A stretch of 64,000 nucleotides of DNA, taken from assembly GCF_963259705.1 (NCBI RefSeq), contig NC_081844.1, positions 45,708,001-45,772,000 on the forward strand, given 5' to 3'. The position numbers and the translations under genes were made by a program. The notes beneath the pieces were generated by a model that worked only from the letters and a program-made list of their open reading frames with translations, made no database searches and had not been told where the DNA came from. The first letter of the stretch is position 1. Every line of letters begins with the position of its first letter. Origin of the DNA: Myotis daubentonii. Its lineage: Eukaryota; Chordata; Mammalia; Chiroptera; Vespertilionidae. This document shows positions 59,759 to 64,000 of this stretch, in pieces.

Positions 59759-60083
59759 AGTGGCACAAATTCACCTCTAAAACAAAAGGCATTTATTGGA
59801 AATGGTGTTTACCTTTTTCTACTCAACCGGCATCTGAGAAATGGAGGGAGGCTGAGGTTTTTATAGTATAGTAATTCCCAATTTTGCTCACAGTCTGTTG
59901 CAATTTTATGTGATTCCACCTTGTCATAACAAGAAGAAAGTTAATAAACATGTAATTTGTGCTGGGGACTCTTCCTGTGAAAACTTCAAACTTCCTTAGA
60001 AAAACAAAACTTCTTCCTTAAGCCCAACCTTGTGATTAGCATGAACAGCATGAAATCAATATAACTTTGGAAAACTCTAACAT
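59759..60083. other. No recognised feature
   Basis: Unassigned sequence between two L1 fragments. Confidence 0.4.
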
Positions 60084-60101
60084 TATTTTTAATATTTTAA
60101 A

Positions 60102-60336
60102 CATCTTTATTGTTGAAAGTATTACAAATATCCCCTTTTTTTCCCTCTATTGACCCCTTCTAGCCTGCAGCCATCCCCTGCCCCAGGCCTTCACTACCTT
60201 ATTGTCTGTGTCTATGGATTATGCATTATGCATACAAGGTCTTTGGTTAATCACTTTCCACCCACCCATCTACCCCATCCTTCCCTTTGAGATTCTACAG
60301 ATCCAGAGACATAGAAGCATGAAATAGATAGTGTAA
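60102..60336 (-). mobile_element. L1 3' end with 5' inversion and TSD
   Basis: Reversed L1 3' UTR (CATCTTTATTGTTGAAAGTATTAC ... CCCTTTGAGATTCTA). At about 60298 it switches to sense (CAGATCCAGAGACATAGAAGC). Flanking TATTTTTAATATTTTAAA (60084-60101) and TATTTTTAATATTTTTAAA (60337-60355) are a clear TSD. The inverted part is about 38 bp. Confidence 0.88.
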
Positions 60337-60355
60337 TATTTTTAATATTTTTAAA

Positions 60356-61390
60356 AAGTGTTAATATTGGTATTCTAAATAGAATATAGCGTTCTTGACA
60401 TTGTGTGAGTACATTGACACCTCTAATTGATAGCTTGACAATGAAATAACAATTAGTGATTGCCAGCATTGTTGATTATAAGGAAACATTACCTCACATA
60501 TTTTTATACAGCTTCATCTCTCCTACAAGAGATATAGCCCCTCTCCCTCCAAAATGGACAAGCATAAAGAAATGATATAATTCCTTCATGCTTGTTTGTT
60601 ATAAGATTAGCAAATTACCACCTATGCTTTGGTCTATCAATATACCTGAGGGGCCAAGGACAAAGTAATAAAGAGAAGAAACTGGTCTGATAGAAGGTGA
60701 TGCTAATGACAGCTGTGATAAAGGAAGAAAGGAGATAACTGGAAAAGAAGAAAGCTATCCCTGCCTCTGTTACTGGAGTTAGAGGAAAACAGTTGTGCTC
60801 CATTGTCTAAGCGCAGTGGACTATTCTGGTCATCCCAGAGTGTGTATATTTCTCATGTGATATCATACTGAGTTATATATTGTTAATTGAATACCGCTGA
60901 AGTATAGAAGTCTATGGATATATATTTTTAAAGATTTAAGAAAGAAATCAATTCATAGACCCAAATTTGCTGCCATGAATGAGCTGAAAACTTTGCTGGA
61001 ACCCAAAATGAATGGCCCCAAAATGATTTTATTGTGTGTGTTTTCCAGATCAGGCTGACCTTGACTGGCCCAGTTTGTTTTTTCCTGGCCATCTCTTCAA
61101 ATACTATGAGCTGTCTTCTATTGGGCCAATTAAAAAAAAATGCTTTCTTCCTCATCACCCACACATTTTATTTTTCTTTTATTCGCAAGTAATGCCATGA
61201 AGTTTTAGACTGTCAGTTATAAAATGAAGAGGACTCTGACATTATAAACTGACTACCTCTAAGTCTTTTAAAAATAACCACTAGTGCAAGACATTAAATC
61301 AGCCAGGTTTAGATTGGGCACACAGGCATAATCCAAGGTAATCTATCTGTGACTCATAACCTTAATTACATTTGCAAATATCTTTGCCAT
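60356..61390. other. No recognised feature
   Basis: No gene or named repeat was recognised. Confidence 0.4.
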
Positions 61391-61407
61391 CAAAAGTATC
61401 ATATTCA

Positions 61408-61607
61408 GCCCTAGCCAGTTTGGCTCAGTGTATAGAGCATCGGCCTGTGGACTCAAAGTTCCCAGGTTTGATTCTGGTCAAGGGCACATATTCAGTAGGG
61501 GGCATGCAGGAGGCAGCCAATCAATGATTCCCTCTCACCATTGATGTTTCTATCTCTCCCTCTCCCTTCCTCTCTGAAATCAAAAAATATATAATTTTTT
61601 TTTTTTA
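61408..61607 (+). mobile_element. VES-type SINE with TSD
   Basis: Head GCCCTAGCCAGTTTGGCTCAG and B-box-like GGTTTGATTCTGG. It lacks the GTACCTTGGTTGCGGG segment found in the copies at 1701 and 55422. The TSD is AAAAGTATCATATTCA (61392-61407) and AAAAGTAGCTTATTCA (61608-61623). Confidence 0.92.
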
Positions 61608-61741
61608 AAAAGTAGCTTATTCACAGACTCCAGAGATTAGGGAGTGGATGTCTTCGGAAGGGGGGGATCATTCAGCCTCCCCACAATGATCAATGTCATC
61701 ATTTTGTCTTCAGTTAAAAGACAAATCTTAATATATTCCTA

Positions 61742-61917
61742 CTAGAGGCCCGATGCATGAAATTCGTGCAAGAGTAGGCCTTCCGTCCCCTGGCTGCTGG
61801 CACCGGCTTCCTTCTGGACTCAGGATCCGGGCTTCCCTCGCAGCCCCGGCTTTGTCCGGAAAGTCGTCTGGAAGGATGTCTGGTCTAATTAGCATATTAT
61901 GCTTTCATTATTATAGA
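61742..61917 (-). mobile_element. Short HeliBat-type Helitron
   Basis: A 176-bp element with A (61741) and T (61918) flanks. Plus strand CTAGAGGCCCGATGCATGAAA, with a palindrome decayed at one position (TGCATGAAATTCGTGCA), and CTAATTAGCATATTATGC with ATTATTATAGA at the 5' end. Close relative of the element at 17314-17478. Confidence 0.93.
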
Positions 61918-61918
61918 T

Positions 61919-62075
61919 AATATATCACCTGAATTACTCTTTCCACTCTTCATGAAGACATTGTTCATATTGGTCTCTATGCCTAGAGACATCTCTCAAC
62001 TTCCCCCCTTCTCAGGTAATTCCTATTTTTCCTCTCCTCTTACTGTGTGAGACAGGTTTGTGGCCCTGTGTACCA
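61919..62075. other. No recognised feature
   Basis: Short unassigned stretch. Confidence 0.4.
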
Positions 62076-62079
62076 ACTC

Positions 62080-62270
62080 TTCGTAATCTGTCACAGTTGT
62101 GAGTTTACATTGGCCTGTGATTATTTAACTATTTCCCCACTTATGCATTAGCACCATAATGCACGGGGTGTGCTTACTTCCATGTAACCAGTACCTGGTA
62201 TAGTACCTGCTATAGTACTATATAGGTTAGTATGCAGTGAGACATTCACTCAGTGAATGCTATGTAAGTA
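62080..62270 (+). mobile_element. Probable L2 LINE relic
   Basis: GGCCTGTGATTATTTAACTATTTCC, CATTAGCACCATAATGCACGG, CCAGTACCTGGTATAGTACC and AGTGAATGCTATGTAAG fit the diverged L2 3' end. Confidence 0.4.
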
Positions 62271-62914
62271 GTAACAAGGAAAACTGCTTCATCATGAACC
62301 GGCTAAATTGAAATTTATAATTTTTATATAACTGATTTTATTATTAATAAATTGTGATAATAGTATAATATTAAAGATACACGTCAATATCATATTACAG
62401 ATGTAATAATGTCACATTAATCCTATAAGTGTTAGACTACATCTTGACCAATTGTGGGTATAGAATATTGGAAACTTTTGCTTCTCAGTTTTGCCTTTTA
62501 ATATTAAAATGGGATTCTTTTTCAGTCTTTTTTTTTTTTTTTCAACTAAGCATCCAAGAAAGTAGGTATCAAATTTTGCAGCATTACAGGTCTGAGTTAA
62601 AGATGCCAAACCAGTTTTGTAAACTTCGTGTAACAAGTATCTTCAAGTTATAGAAGCAAAGACAAGAATTAAACCAGGAAGTTGAAGAACAGATATTTTA
62701 GACAAAACACTCAGTGTTGCATGTGCACCCCATCTGCCTGCCCACCCCTGCCCCACGGGAGATGAAAGGGCAGACGGTCCACCGGAAGAACTTCAATGGG
62801 ATCACTCAGAGAACTGGGTGTGTGTCTTCTGAGATCTGGGAAGCATAGTAGAGCAGGGTATTACAAAGTTTCAGAAAGCTAAAAGGTAAGAAGCTGTTTA
62901 AAGTGACAATGACA
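62271..62914. other. No recognised feature
   Basis: A T run at 62527-62541. No gene or repeat was recognised. Confidence 0.4.
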
Positions 62915-63023
62915 ACCCTGGCCTAGAAACTCAGTTGGTTAGAGCATTGTCCCTATATGCCAAGTTGTGGGTTCAGTCTCCGGTAAGAGCACATGTGGGA
63001 ATACATAAATAAGCAGAACAACA

Positions 63024-63028
<5 letters not shown>

Positions 63029-63075
<47 letters not shown>
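63029..63075. repeat. (TC)n microsatellite in SINE tail
   Basis: About 47 bp of TC repeat in the SINE at 62915; responsible for the Ser-Leu run in a spurious plus-strand open frame (62993-63181). Confidence 0.96.
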
Positions 63076-63078
<3 letters not shown>

Positions 63079-63097
63079 TTCCTCTCTCTCTGAAATT

Positions 63098-63102
<5 letters not shown>

Positions 63103-63136
<34 letters not shown>
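63103..63136. repeat. (AT)n microsatellite
   Basis: AT repeat immediately after the TC array in the same SINE tail. Confidence 0.95.
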
Positions 63137-63137
<1 letters not shown>

Positions 63138-63188
63138 TATATATTAAATATATTAAAACTGGGGCTCACAGAGCCAGCTAAGAGTTCA

Positions 63189-63229
63189 GAAAATAAATAA
63201 ATAAATAAGTAAGTAAGTAAGTAAGTAAG

Positions 63230-63260
<31 letters not shown>

Positions 63261-63261
63261 A
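63189..63261. repeat. (AAAT)n(AAGT)n(AAAT)n tetranucleotide array
   Basis: AAAT units flank a central block of about six AAGT units. The Tyr/Leu/Phe-rich end of a minus-strand open frame (63178-63423) comes from this array. Confidence 0.95.
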
Positions 63262-64000
63262 ATTAATAGGGGCTCCCACTGGGATGTTAACTACAATTTC
63301 ACATTGAGCCACAGGTCCTTGGACAGGAAGGAGACTTTGCGAAGAGCTGCACATGACTGAGCCCTCAGGAAGACATGGGTAATGGAAGGGCCCTGCTAGA
63401 TCTGAGGTTTTTACTTGTGTCAAGAAGATTACAGAGGAGAGATTCCCAGTGGCGGAAGAATCTCAAGGTGCCTATGAGAGACTCCATTTTAAAAATGTGT
63501 CACAGTGAGCAAAACCACCCCCTGCTAAAATACTGTCTGGTGTGGCTTTTCTCTTCCTGTTCCCAAATTTGGAGGGAGGGGTTGGTAACTGACAGAACAA
63601 GAAAAGAAAAACTGGTTGAATGCCCCTTTTCCACTTTCAAAAGTAGCCGTTGACAGGCTGAGATGCAATGGAGGAGGAGGCGGGAAAATTTTTGAATTGA
63701 ATTTGGAATTTGTCAAATTAATTAAAGAAGTGAAAGTCCTTTGAGGAGTAAAGAGACAGGAAGTCTTAAAAAATCATCCAATAGCAAACAAACTAAACTA
63801 ACTGCCAACCATTTAGTACAGAGAAGGAAGACCAACATAGAGCCAATTTAAAAGAGGACATGAGAAAAATTGAAATTGTTTTAAAATCGTATCCTATGAA
63901 TTATTTTCTCTCAATATTCAAGATATATATTCAGAATGCATAGGTTATTTGATCATTAAATGTAAAGTATATTTAATATGAGCATTTTTATCCATTCATT
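63262..64000. other. No recognised feature
   Basis: Mixed then AT-rich sequence. Open frames at 63375-63653 and 63525-63716 have no recognisable family. Confidence 0.4.

Larger units (their letters stand above)
62915..63137 (+). mobile_element. VES-related SINE, variant form
   Basis: Head CCCTGGCCTAGAAACTCAGTTGG and B-box region GGGTTCAGTCTCC, then AGAGCACATGTGGGAATAC and AAATAAGCAGAAC, a long TC array and a TA array. Same body plan as the copy at 45221. Confidence 0.8.

Noticed and set aside
63178..63423. Open frame with a Tyr/Leu/Phe-rich C-terminus
   Set aside because: The end is a translation of the AAAT/AAGT microsatellite, not a membrane protein.

Overview
The window looks like nuclear DNA from a vesper bat (Vespertilionidae), in a gene-poor, AT-rich intergenic or deep intronic region. 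Two repeat types support this. The first is at least 16 tRNA-derived SINEs of the VES type, many with clear target-site duplications (TSDs). The second is eight non-autonomous Helitrons of the HeliBat type: they start TC, end CTAG after a palindrome such as GTGCACGAAATTCGTGCAC, and sit between A and T. Known HeliBat expansions are specific to vesper bats. I found no intact protein-coding gene, exon series, tRNA, rRNA, snRNA or CRISPR array. The open reading frames are short and most lie in repeats or AT-rich sequence.

Layout. 1-10 kb: AT-rich sequence with VES SINEs at 282, 1701 and 5376, an old MIR at 5842 and a GC-rich hAT-type element at 7248. 10-13.3 kb: a Helitron (10450), a very short L1 insertion with an inverted 5' end (11082) and a GAPDH processed pseudogene (11987-13258) with its own TSD. 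14-19 kb: old L1 sequence interrupted by a VES SINE (14194) and by two Helitrons facing each other (16776-17478), then another Helitron (18704). 20-34 kb: mostly AT-rich DNA with MIR/L2 relics, an L1 with an inverted 5' end (22641), VES SINEs at 26, 28, 29 and 30 kb, a large (AT)n-(GGAA)n tract (32182-32316), an L1 ORF2 relic (33084) and a Tigger/MER2-like element (33434). 35-45 kb: L2 relics, a 94-bp direct repeat pair (35456 and 37170), a Helitron (39502), an old solo LTR with a 5-bp TSD (40995) and a twin-primed L1 (42895-43966). 46-50.7 kb: a class II endogenous retrovirus solo LTR with a 6-bp TSD (46171-47007) and two Helitrons (47707 and about 50189). 52-64 kb: L1 and VES copies, three more L1 3' ends (two with inverted 5' ends), a short Helitron (61742) and microsatellites.

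No genes act together here. What the window records is a series of insertions: old MIR, L2, MaLR and L1M relics; later L1, VES, Helitron and retroviral insertions; and microsatellites growing from SINE tails. The most informative observations are five L1 insertions with 5' inversions, the convergent Helitron pair, the minisatellite shared by two Helitrons, the direct repeat pair of unknown identity, and the LTR carrying an internal tandem repeat. Family names come from memory of repeat consensus sequences and have not been checked against a database. I do not see a new biological system in this window.
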